This document shows, piece after piece, positions 18,082 to 25,372 of a stretch of DNA of 64,000 nt (position 1 is its first letter; each line of letters begins with the position of its first letter). Below the pieces are notes generated by a model. It was not told the origin of the DNA. It worked only from the letters and a program-made list of their open reading frames with translations, and searched no databases. The stretch is from an uncultured Lacinutrix sp. (GTDB lineage: Bacteria > Bacteroidota > Bacteroidia > Flavobacteriales > Flavobacteriaceae): NCBI RefSeq assembly GCF_947500605.1, contig NZ_CANMSJ010000002.1, forward strand, positions 186,001 through 250,000, in the 5' to 3' direction. The translations under genes were made by a program, and so were the position numbers.

Positions 18082-18549
18082 TTACCACTTACAATATGGA
18101 TTTTTACTTAATTGTGAATTATAATATTTAGTATCTCCTGTTACTTCTTCTCCTAACCATTGTGGCTTGGTAAAGGTTTCTGTTTCATTGTTTAATTCTA
18201 CCTCAGCAACAATTAATCCTACGTTTTTACCAAAAAATTCATCGACTTCGAACATATGCTTATCGACTTTAACCTCATATCGTATTTTATCGATCATGCC
18301 TTTTTTACATAGCTTTAAAAGTGATTCTGCTTCGGTTTTAGGAATTTCTTTTTCCCATTCAAAACGAGACAATCCGTTTTTAGAAGATTCGCCTTTTATT
18401 GTTAAAAAACCTATGTCACCTTTTAGTCTTACACGAACTGTTCGTTTTTTATCTGTGCTTAAAAAACCTTGCACAATTCTAGTTTGTTTAAACGCTTCAC
18501 TTTTAAAAGCATTAGATTGGACTAAAAATTTACGTTCTATTTCTATCAT
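18082..18549 (-). CDS. CYTH domain protein (triphosphate tunnel metalloenzyme)
   Basis: A 155-residue protein that starts with the diagnostic ExExK motif (EIERKF, residues 3-8). Alternating charged strands follow (RVRLKGDIGFLTIKG, RFEWEKEIP, KIRYEVKVDKHMFEVDEFFG, LIVAEVEL) and build the eight-stranded tunnel that binds triphosphate and two metals. Bacterial single-domain CYTH proteins are usually inorganic triphosphatases; class IV adenylate cyclases share the fold. Which activity applies cannot be decided here. It is single, between umuC and the divergent dinB. Confidence 0.88.
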   Translation of the reverse strand: MIEIERKFLVQSNAFKSEAFKQTRIVQGFLSTDKKRTVRVRLKGDIGFLTIKGESSKNGLSRFEWEKEIPKTEAESLLKLCKKGMIDKIRYEVKVDKHMFEVDEFFGKNVGLIVAEVELNNETETFTKPQWLGEEVTGDTKYYNSQLSKNPYCKW

Positions 18550-18577
18550 ATTTATTTAAACTCATTAGGTATTAGAG

Positions 18578-18597
18578 ATTCCTGCGTGCTCAGGAAT
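18578..18597. repeat. Short palindromic repeat (ATTCCTG...CAGGAAT)
   Basis: A perfect 7-bp inverted repeat with a 6-base loop in the dinB leader region. Its core CAGGAAT recurs at the end of the larger element at 22680-22746. It resembles small palindromes scattered through Flavobacteriaceae genomes (from memory, not searched). No T tract follows, so it is not a terminator. Confidence 0.45.
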
Positions 18598-18612
18598 TAG
18601 TAAATTTACAGC

Positions 18613-19713
18613 ATGCTAAACGATTTACCAATAAGAAAGATAATTCATGTAGATATGGATGCGTTTTACGCATCTGTAGAGCAATTGGATAATCCAGAAC
18701 TTATAGGCAAACCATTGGCTGTTGGTGGTAGTGGAACACGAGGTGTTGTTAGTGCTGCTAGTTACGAAGCTCGAAAATTTGGAGTACGCAGTGCAATAAG
18801 TGGTGTAAAAGCAAGGCGTTTATGCCCAGAATTAATATTTGTACCACCAAGATTTGATCGTTACAAAGAAATTTCTAAAAAAATTAGAGCCATCTTTTTA
18901 GACTATACCGATCTTGTAGAACCTTTATCGCTTGATGAAGCTTATTTAGATGTTACCGAAAACAAAAAAGGAAATCCTAGTGCTTCGCTTATTGCCGAAG
19001 AAATAAGAACTCGTATTTTTAATGAGGTTGGTTTAACTGCATCTGCGGGAATTTCTGTAAATAAATTTGTTGCCAAAATTGCTAGTGATTACAATAAACC
19101 TAATGGACAAAAAACAGTAAATCCCGAAGAAGTTCTAGACTTTTTAGAAGCACTCGATATTAGAAAATTTTATGGTATTGGTAAAGTTACTGCAGAAAAA
19201 ATGTACCAAAAAGGTGTGTATACAGGTCTCGATTTAAAGAATAAATCTTTAGAGTTTCTAGAGAAAAACTTCGGAAAATCTGGCACACACTATTATTACA
19301 TTGTTCGTGGTATACATAATAGCGAGGTTAGACCAAATAGAATAAGAAAGAGCTTAGCTGCCGAGCGTACTTTTAATAAAAATTTATCTTCGGAAGTATT
19401 TATGCTCGAAAAACTAGAGCATATTGCCGAAGAAGTTTCTAAGCGTTTAACTAGAAGTAAAGTTGCTGGAAAAACAGTAACACTAAAAATTAAATACAGT
19501 GATTTTACATTACAAACACGTAGTAAAACATTGCCTTACTTTATTAGCGATAAAAGTGTGGTTTTAGAAACTGCTAAAGAATTACTCTATCAAGAAAAAC
19601 TAAACAACTCTGTTCGGCTTTTGGGTATTTCGTTATCGAATTTAAATACCGAGAAAAAGACTAAAAAGGTGGAACAAAAAAGTATTAGTGCTCAGTTAAA
19701 GATTAACTTTTAG
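18613..19713 (+). CDS. dinB: DNA polymerase IV (Y family)
   Basis: A 366-residue error-prone polymerase. Motifs are IIHVDMDAFYASVEQ (first catalytic Asp), SLDEAYLDVT (Asp-Glu pair), AGISVNKFVAKIASD, the HhH element (FYGIGKVTAEKM) and the little finger with RKSLAAERTF. There is no obvious C-terminal clamp-binding consensus except QLKINF at the very end. It is divergent from the CYTH gene. Its 3' end overlaps the convergent HTH gene by 11 bases, without an intervening terminator. Confidence 0.96.
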   Translation: MLNDLPIRKIIHVDMDAFYASVEQLDNPELIGKPLAVGGSGTRGVVSAASYEARKFGVRSAISGVKARRLCPELIFVPPRFDRYKEISKKIRAIFLDYTDLVEPLSLDEAYLDVTENKKGNPSASLIAEEIRTRIFNEVGLTASAGISVNKFVAKIASDYNKPNGQKTVNPEEVLDFLEALDIRKFYGIGKVTAEKMYQKGVYTGLDLKNKSLEFLEKNFGKSGTHYYYIVRGIHNSEVRPNRIRKSLAAERTFNKNLSSEVFMLEKLEHIAEEVSKRLTRSKVAGKTVTLKIKYSDFTLQTRSKTLPYFISDKSVVLETAKELLYQEKLNNSVRLLGISLSNLNTEKKTKKVEQKSISAQLKINF

Positions 19714-19909
19714 AATATTCTAAAATATCACTTGGCTGGCATTCTAAAGCTTCGCAAATGGCTTCTAAAGTAGAAAATCTTACCGCTTTTGCCTTACCCG
19801 ATTTTAATATGGATAGATTCGCTGTTGTTATACCTATAATGGCTGCCAAGTCCTTGCTTTTCATCTTGCGTTTAGCAAGCATAACGTCTAAGTTTACTAT
19901 TATTGGCAT
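19703..19909 (-). CDS. XRE/YdcN-type helix-turn-helix regulator
   Basis: A 68-residue protein consisting of one HTH domain: KMKSKDLAAIIGITTANLSILKSGKAKAVRF provides the two recognition helices, followed by LEAICEALECQPSDILEY, the hallmark end of the Cro/C1 YdcN subgroup. It is the last gene of a three-gene unit with two DUF2975 membrane proteins (2 bases between stop and start). Such small regulators are commonly paired with DUF2975 proteins. Targets are unknown; autoregulation is likely but no operator was identified. Confidence 0.88.
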   Translation of the reverse strand: MPIIVNLDVMLAKRKMKSKDLAAIIGITTANLSILKSGKAKAVRFSTLEAICEALECQPSDILEYSKS

Positions 19910-19911
19910 AG

Positions 19912-20421
19912 TTATATAGTTAAGTCGTTTTCTTGTTGGATTTGTCTGCCTTTATTTAGAGCTTTCGAAAAGATAATTAAAAATAGTCCTAAAATCATAA
20001 GTAAAATATATAAAGGTTTTGAATCTATATTTAAATAGTCTTGACCATAAACGTCTTTTAAAATCACAAAATTAATTAACTCAAAAATTGATGTAATAAA
20101 TCCAATTATCCCTGATATTAAAAAAACCCTTCCCGATTGTAGGAAACAATTAATTAGTTTAAGATTGAAAAAATCTCTTTTTATTAAAAGTCCTAGTTTT
20201 CTTATTAAAATAAAAATAGCAGAAATAAAAATTAATAATGCAATTGCTTTAAAAATAAATAATAATTTAATGTTTAAAGATACTCCAACTGCAGAAGGCA
20301 GCATTGCGCTAGAAACATCTTGATTAAAGAATAAACCAAGTGTACACAAAATAATGTCACCAATATTAAATATTGCAAGAGATATAAAAAGTACTGTTAT
20401 TATTGTTCTAGTTGTTTTCAT
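19912..20421 (-). CDS. DUF2975 family membrane protein, copy 2
   Basis: A 169-residue integral membrane protein with four predicted transmembrane helices (around residues 8-30, 52-75, 97-120 and 135-158) and the family-typical C-terminus QQENDLTI. It lies two bases downstream of a paralogue and two bases upstream of the HTH gene. Its last seven codons plus stop (26 bases, 19912-19937) are identical to those of the paralogue, pointing to tandem duplication with local sequence homogenisation. Its role is unknown; by context it may be a membrane sensor for, or target of, the HTH protein. Confidence 0.78.
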   Translation of the reverse strand: MKTTRTIITVLFISLAIFNIGDIILCTLGLFFNQDVSSAMLPSAVGVSLNIKLLFIFKAIALLIFISAIFILIRKLGLLIKRDFFNLKLINCFLQSGRVFLISGIIGFITSIFELINFVILKDVYGQDYLNIDSKPLYILLMILGLFLIIFSKALNKGRQIQQENDLTI

Positions 20422-20423
20422 AA

Positions 20424-20933
20424 TTATATAGTTAAGTCGTTTTCTTGTTTTGCAGTCTTTGCTATTTTAAATATCTCACTTAACACCATAAAGAATAAAC
20501 CCAAACACACAATAAATACATAAGGAGTCAAGCCTAAATGGATTTCGAATCTTGATTCGAATATTAATTTAATTACAAAAAACAAAACTGTAGCTACAAT
20601 ACCAGTTGCTACTAATAAGTTTCCCATTTTATGATACGTAGCAATTACATAATCGTGAAAAGGTTTTCGTTGTTGAAAATAACGCAGTGTTTTTCTAAAA
20701 AGATAAAAACAGTAAATACCTATTAATAATACAGTCGCCAAAACAAGAGTAGTTATAATTACTGAAGCACTAGAATTTGCAACTTCAGATGTATCCACAT
20801 TTAAAACAGCTTCTGTAATTGACGAGTCTATAAACACAAATACTGAAACAAATAAGAGTAATAGAATTAAAGGAATACAAGTAAAAATCCAGATAAAATC
20901 TACCAATGATTTTAGAATATTTAGTTTTTTCAT
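20424..20933 (-). CDS. DUF2975 family membrane protein, copy 1
   Basis: A 169-residue paralogue of the next gene, the same length and with four predicted membrane helices (LVDFIWIFTCIPLILLLLFV; SASVIITTLVLATVLLIGIY; LLVATGIVATVLFFVIKLIF; LTPYVFIVCLGLFFMVLSEI), ending in KQENDLTI. The frame can be extended to 21062, but that would run into the divergent gene and its promoter, so the ATG at 20933 is used. It is the first gene of the DUF2975-DUF2975-HTH unit. Function unknown. Confidence 0.78.
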   Translation of the reverse strand: MKKLNILKSLVDFIWIFTCIPLILLLLFVSVFVFIDSSITEAVLNVDTSEVANSSASVIITTLVLATVLLIGIYCFYLFRKTLRYFQQRKPFHDYVIATYHKMGNLLVATGIVATVLFFVIKLIFESRFEIHLGLTPYVFIVCLGLFFMVLSEIFKIAKTAKQENDLTI

Positions 20934-21035
20934 TTTTATATAATTATTGTTTAACGATAACAAATATATAAAAATTATTGATAAACAATAATAAATTATT
21001 AAAAAACATAAAATCCTTATTACAAAAGCTTTATT

Positions 21036-21043
21036 TATATTTG
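21036..21043 (+). promoter_or_regulatory. Promoter -7 element, possibly for a leaderless transcript
   Basis: TATATTTG (exact TANNTTTG match) ends only four bases before the ATG at 21048, so transcription would begin at or next to the start codon. No -33 TTG is apparent. Confidence 0.4.
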
Positions 21044-21047
21044 AACA

Positions 21048-22055
21048 ATGGACAAAAAACACATTATCGTTTCTGAAAGTCCTAGACCTTTTTGGAAACT
21101 AATAATTGCATCTTTAATATTTACTGCCGCAATTGGAATAATTATTTATTTAACTATTAATAATTTGTGGAAAGTTGAATTAACAAAAGGTAACAAATCA
21201 GGAATAATTAATATCATTTATTTAATAGGGATTGGTATTCTTTTATGTCTTCATAAAAAAGTACATATAGATTTAGAACTTTCAAGATTTAAACCAACAA
21301 TAGAAGTTGGTTCTATTAAAATAGGGAAATGGAAAAAAATTAACAACTACGAATATGTTTCTGTTTTTTTCGACCCTTCTAAAAGCAAAGCAGAAATTTT
21401 TGAAGTGAATTTATGGTACGATAGGAACAAGCATTTCGAATTATACACAAGAAATAATTTTGAAGATGCTGTTTCTGTTGGGTTTGATATTTCTGAAGCA
21501 TTAAACATCGACTTATTAGATGCAACAATTCCAAATGATTTTAAATGGATAGATAAAGAAAACCTAAAACAAAACAAATCTGAAATAAAAAAAAGACTAA
21601 CTTTAATTAAACATAAGCTTCCTGTTTTCAAGACAACCAAAATGAGCGATACTTTTAAAACCATAGCAAGATTTCAATATTCTACTGAAGCTCAAATAAT
21701 AAAAGGTCGTTTGGAAGCCGATGGTATTCAAGTATTTTTAAGCGATAATTTCACTATAGATACAGATCCATTAGTTAGTAATGCGATAGGTGGTGTAAAA
21801 TTAAAAGTATTAGCAAAGGATGCTATGGAAGCGCAACATATATTGGAATCTATTTCTAAGTACTCTATAGACGACGATGGCAATACCATACATTGTCCAA
21901 ACTGTAATGGCGAGAAAATAGAATTATTCTCAACCATAAAAGACTTTAAATCTTTCTTCGGCTTTATTTTTGGAGTACTATTTGGCACCTTACCAATAAG
22001 CGCAAAACACAAGTACAAATGTGAAACCTGTAAAACTGAATTTGAAATTAAATAG
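21048..22055 (+). CDS. Membrane protein fused to a DUF2007 domain and a C-terminal zinc ribbon
   Basis: A 335-residue protein in three parts. Residues 1-70 hold two transmembrane helices (FWKLIIASLIFTAAIGIIIY and IINIIYLIGIGILLCL), followed by a soluble beta-rich region to about 195. From Met199 (MSDTFKTIARFQYSTEAQII) a DUF2007-like domain of about 70 residues begins (GRLEADGIQVFLSDN ... GGVKLKVLAKDAMEAQHIL). The C-terminus has two CxxC pairs (CPNCNG and CETCKT) around a hydrophobic stretch (FFGFIFGVLFGTLPI). DUF2007 proteins are usually separate genes, so this looks like a fusion of two neighbouring genes; an independent internal start at 21642 is also possible. Function unknown. Confidence 0.7.
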   Translation: MDKKHIIVSESPRPFWKLIIASLIFTAAIGIIIYLTINNLWKVELTKGNKSGIINIIYLIGIGILLCLHKKVHIDLELSRFKPTIEVGSIKIGKWKKINNYEYVSVFFDPSKSKAEIFEVNLWYDRNKHFELYTRNNFEDAVSVGFDISEALNIDLLDATIPNDFKWIDKENLKQNKSEIKKRLTLIKHKLPVFKTTKMSDTFKTIARFQYSTEAQIIKGRLEADGIQVFLSDNFTIDTDPLVSNAIGGVKLKVLAKDAMEAQHILESISKYSIDDDGNTIHCPNCNGEKIELFSTIKDFKSFFGFIFGVLFGTLPISAKHKYKCETCKTEFEIK

Positions 22056-22098
22056 TATATTATTAATTCATATTTAAAATCGCATTTTTGCAATACTA

Positions 22099-22536
22099 TT
22101 AATTATCGTATAATTCCGGATAAACTGGATCTAGTAAATTAATAATCTCTGTACTTGAATCTTCTAAAAAATAAAGTTGACTATACTGCCATTCTTCATC
22201 TACTTTTTCTGCATTAACAACAATTACACCTTCTCCATTAGGTCCTTTAATAGGTATATTTAATTCTGCAATGCTATATCCGTTTTTATAGCTGTAATTT
22301 GTACTTCCCATACCATCACTCTCGATTGGTTCACCTAAAAAGCCAATAACTTCTTCGTTTTCTATAGCTTGAGAAAAGGCATAAGTATAAGGTTCAGATC
22401 CTGAAATAGAATCTGATATTTTATAAAACGCTCCAACAATTACTAATATTACAACAACAATTATAGATAAGCAACCACCACCAAGTAACCATCCCCAATT
22501 TCTACTAAACCAACTTCTTTGTTCTGTATTTTCCAT
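22099..22536 (-). CDS. Coa1-like (cytochrome c oxidase assembly factor 1 family) membrane protein
   Basis: A 145-residue protein with one N-terminal transmembrane helix after a tryptophan-rich segment (WFSRNWGWLLGGGCLSIIVV) and an extracytoplasmic domain. The pattern YAFSQAIENEEVIGFLGEPI followed by SYKNGYSIAELNIPIKGPNG and a strand ending GVIVVNAEK is that of Coa1/TIM21-like domains. In mitochondria Coa1 helps early Cox1 assembly, but bacterial members are untested and no oxidase gene is near. It is a single gene, convergent with the DUF2007 fusion. Confidence 0.65.
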   Translation of the reverse strand: MENTEQRSWFSRNWGWLLGGGCLSIIVVVILVIVGAFYKISDSISGSEPYTYAFSQAIENEEVIGFLGEPIESDGMGSTNYSYKNGYSIAELNIPIKGPNGEGVIVVNAEKVDEEWQYSQLYFLEDSSTEIINLLDPVYPELYDN

Positions 22537-22863
22537 ATTAATTTCTATTAAAAGTGCTTCCGAATGTATCAGAATTAATAATTACAATCTTCAATATAAG
22601 TATTCATTTTTAAGATTTTGTTACAGGAATAAGAATAAATTTCTAAACACTGGGAAACATATTTTGTTATAGCCTATTAATCATTCCTAATAAAGGGAAA
22701 AATCTAGAATCTGTAAAAAGTAGATTCAAGCCTTCGCAGGAATGATAGAAAATATTTTGTAACAAAACACCTACATTAACTACATATAAATAGAGTGCGG
22801 ATAAAACGCTCTTTACTTTTCAAAAAGTAGTATATTTCATTTTTTAACTAACAACGCTTTATT
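22537..22863. other. Gene-free intergenic stretch
   Basis: The 327 bases between the divergent Coa1-like and NfeD-like genes hold no credible open frame. They contain a palindromic element (22680-22746) and a near-consensus -7 box (TATATTTC) close to the NfeD start. Beyond that I see nothing but AT-rich sequence. Confidence 0.6.
22680..22746. repeat. 67-base nested inverted repeat, MITE-like or REP-like
   Basis: The ends are the perfect 9-bp inverted repeat ATCATTCCT/AGGAATGAT, and inside lies a second inverted repeat AATCTA/TAGATT around a 14-base loop. The right end TTCGCAGGAATGAT shares its GCAGGAAT core with common flavobacterial palindromes and, less exactly, with the repeat at 18578. 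It has no coding potential. Confidence 0.5.
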
Positions 22864-23436
22864 ATGACAGATTGGTTCTTTAGCCTAGAATTATTTCCAA
22901 AAATATATTGGAGTATAGCATTATTAGGTTCAGTTATTTTCATTTTTACAACAATTTCTACTTTTATTGGTGGTGATGCAGAAGATTTTGGTGATGTAGA
23001 TTCAGACATTGAAGCAGATACTGGTATTGGTTTTCAGTTTATAACTTTTAGAAACTTGGTTGGCTTTTTTACGCTTTTTGGATGGAGTGGTATTGCTTGT
23101 ATAGACGCTGGTTTCTCAAAACCATTAACAATAATTATCTCTTTAATTTGCGGATTAATTATGATGACTATAATGGCTGCCATGTTTTTTTACATGAACA
23201 AACTTAGCGATAGTGGAACCATGAAATTTAAAAATGCTATAAATGAAGTTGGCGAAGTATATTTAACTGTTGGAGCAAAACGCTCTTCTATAGGAAAAGC
23301 ACACGTTAAAATTCAAGGTGCACTAAGAGAATTAGAAGCCTTAACAGATGCTGAAACCGATTTAAAATCTGGCACAGTAATTAAAGTAAAAAGCATTACC
23401 GATAACGGAATACTAATAATAGAAAAACTTAACTAA
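22864..23436 (+). CDS. NfeD-like membrane protein with OB-fold
   Basis: A 190-residue membrane protein with helices around residues 15-37, 60-80 and 85-110, then a C-terminal OB-fold domain (INEVGEVYLTVGAKRSSIGKAHV ... SGTVIKVKSITDNGILIIEKL). It is located 13 bases upstream of a flotillin gene; NfeD-like proteins are regularly paired with flotillins and thought to act with them in functional membrane microdomains. It lacks the N-terminal ClpP-like protease domain of long NfeD forms, so it is the short type. Start at ATG 22864. Confidence 0.82.
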   Translation: MTDWFFSLELFPKIYWSIALLGSVIFIFTTISTFIGGDAEDFGDVDSDIEADTGIGFQFITFRNLVGFFTLFGWSGIACIDAGFSKPLTIIISLICGLIMMTIMAAMFFYMNKLSDSGTMKFKNAINEVGEVYLTVGAKRSSIGKAHVKIQGALRELEALTDAETDLKSGTVIKVKSITDNGILIIEKLN

Positions 23437-23449
23437 AAACCATAAACCT

Positions 23450-24868
23450 ATGTTTCTAATCACTCAAGATGCCTTTAATTTTGGCTTCCCAATTGCAATT
23501 ATTTTTGCAATATTATTTGTTTTTGTCTTTTTAATTGTACTTGTTAAACGCTACAAACGTTGTCCATCGGACAGAATTCTAGTTGTTTATGGTAAAGTAG
23601 GTGGCGGACAATCTGCCAAATGTATCCATGGTGGAGCAGCCTTTATTTATCCTGTAATTCAAGATTACCAATTTCTAGATTTAACGCCAATTTCTATTGA
23701 GGTAAATTTAGTAAATGCCTTATCTAAGCAAAACATTCGTGTTAATGTACCATCGCGTTTTACTATTGGTGTCTCTACAGAACCTGGTATTATGCAAAAT
23801 GCTGCCGAAAGACTTTTAGGTCTTAACCAAAGCGACATTCAAGAATTAGCACAAGAAATTATTTTTGGTCAGTTACGTTTGGTTGTTGCTTCTATGGATA
23901 TTGAAGAAATTAACAACGATAGAGATAAGTTTTTAACTAACATCTCTCAAAGTGTAGAATCTGAACTTAAAAAAGTAGGTTTAAAACTAATTAACGTAAA
24001 CATTACAGATATTGTAGATGAGTCTGGATACATTGAAGCTTTAGGTAAGGAAGCAGCAGCACATGCAATAAATGCGGCTCGTAAATCGGTTGCCGAAAAA
24101 ACTAGAGATGGATCTATTGGTGAAGCAAACGCTGTTCAAGATGAAAGAACCCAAGTTGCCGCAGCAAATGCACAAGCAGTAGAAGGAGAAAATGCCGCTA
24201 AAATTTCGGTAGCAAATTCAGATTCTTTACGTCGTCAACGTGAAGCTGAAGCGGAACGTGTAGCAATAGCATCAGAAAAAGTACAAACAGCAAAAGCTTT
24301 ACAAGAGTCTTATGCTGCAGAAAAAGAAGCAGAAACGGCAAGAGCAGATAGAGAACGTTCTTCTCAAGAAGCAGATATTATTGTACCTGCAGAAATTGAT
24401 AAACGAAAAGTAGAAATTGATGCTGAAGCTGAAGCTGAACAAATAAGAAGACGTGCAAAAGGTGAAGCAGATGCAATATTATTTAAAGCGCAAGCCGAAG
24501 CACAAGGTCAGTTTGAAATTTTAACTAAGCAAGCAGCTGGTATGGAACAAATTGTTAAAGCAGCTGGTAACAACTCTAAAGATGCGGTGTTATTATTAAT
24601 TGCAGATAAATTACCAGAGTTAGTAAAAATGCAATCTGATGCCATTAAAAATATTAAAATCGATAAAGTTACTGTTTGGGAAAATGGTGGTGGAAAAGAC
24701 GGAAAATCGTCTACTGCCAACTTCCTTTCTGGAATGTACAAATCGGTTCCACCTTTACAAGAAATGTTTAACATGGCAGGAATGGAATTGCCAGAATATT
24801 TAAAAGGTAAAAATGTAAAAAGTGATGCAGAAGCAGAGGTTATAGAAGATAACAAGCCTAATGCATAA
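23450..24868 (+). CDS. floA: Flotillin family (SPFH domain) protein
   Basis: A 472-residue YqiK/FloT-type flotillin. One N-terminal membrane helix (residues 9-32, FPIAIIFAILFVFVFLIVLV) precedes the SPFH domain (KCIHGGAAFIYPVIQDYQFL ... NVNITDIVDESGYIEALGKE). A long Ala/Glu-rich coiled coil follows (about residues 200-370, with repeats such as EAEAERVAIASEK and ADAILFKAQAEA) and mediates oligomerisation. The C-terminal tail mentions a typical FLSGMYKSVPPLQEMFNMAG segment. With the NfeD-like partner it should organise membrane domains. The gene symbol is approximate. It ends at a strong terminator. Confidence 0.9.
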   Translation: MFLITQDAFNFGFPIAIIFAILFVFVFLIVLVKRYKRCPSDRILVVYGKVGGGQSAKCIHGGAAFIYPVIQDYQFLDLTPISIEVNLVNALSKQNIRVNVPSRFTIGVSTEPGIMQNAAERLLGLNQSDIQELAQEIIFGQLRLVVASMDIEEINNDRDKFLTNISQSVESELKKVGLKLINVNITDIVDESGYIEALGKEAAAHAINAARKSVAEKTRDGSIGEANAVQDERTQVAAANAQAVEGENAAKISVANSDSLRRQREAEAERVAIASEKVQTAKALQESYAAEKEAETARADRERSSQEADIIVPAEIDKRKVEIDAEAEAEQIRRRAKGEADAILFKAQAEAQGQFEILTKQAAGMEQIVKAAGNNSKDAVLLLIADKLPELVKMQSDAIKNIKIDKVTVWENGGGKDGKSSTANFLSGMYKSVPPLQEMFNMAGMELPEYLKGKNVKSDAEAEVIEDNKPNA

Positions 24869-24909
24869 CATATAGTGAGTAAACACTTTGTTTACCCATT
24901 AATTAAAAT

Positions 24910-24945
24910 AAAAAATGCTTCGATTTTCATCGAAGCATTTTTTTT
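24910..24945 (+). terminator. Intrinsic terminator after the NfeD-flotillin operon
   Basis: Stem AATGCTTCGAT/ATCGAAGCATT with a TTTC loop, extended by A/T pairs and followed by a run of eight or more T. The A tract on the left makes it usable from the other strand too. Confidence 0.9.
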
Positions 24946-24991
24946 ATGAAACAGGATAAACTTATTTACAGTTTCCTGACATTTCTAATTT

Positions 24992-25237
24992 TTAAAATCC
25001 TACAATAAAAGCAGTTGCAGATACTGTAGTAGTAATATTTGTTACACCATTAGTACATTTACCGTTTAATTCTGTCATAGCAGTTTTTGCCTCTTGTTGA
25101 GTATCCATTGGCGTCAAACCAAAAATGTTAGTTGATTTTTTCACAACTTTTACTTCTTTTCCTGCAGACACATACTCTGAAGGTGTTGAAACTAAACCTG
25201 CAACTCCACAACTTGACATCATAACTGCAATGGCCAT
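24992..25237 (-). pseudogene. Small lipoprotein gene with altered start codon and early stop (possibly decaying)
   Basis: From the first ATG (25237) the frame encodes 81 residues beginning MAIAVMMSSCG, a lipobox but an unusually short signal sequence. Upstream in frame the codons read I-K-K-V-L-G-L, so an ATA occupies the place (25256-25258) where a standard MKKVLGL... signal peptide would begin. Downstream, the TAA at 24992-24994 is followed in frame by nine more sense codons (KLEMSGNCK) and a second TAA at 24962-24964; a Cys in that tail could pair with the internal Cys. Both features look like single-base losses in a small secreted lipoprotein gene, but ATA initiation and natural truncation are alternatives. 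Conserved segment: STNIFGLTPMDTQQEA. Confidence 0.55.
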
Positions 25238-25372
25238 TAATCCTAATACTTTTTTTATTTTAAAAATTTTGATTTGTTAATATTGATGATCAACATAATT
25301 CTTTTCTGTTAAATAAATGAGTAAAAATAAATGTTATTAATTGGTTTATTTTCACACTAAATAACAAACCGA

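Noticed and set aside
20934-21062. N-terminal extension of DUF2975 copy 1
   Set aside because: It covers the intergenic region and the divergent gene start; the ATG at 20933 gives a length equal to the paralogue.
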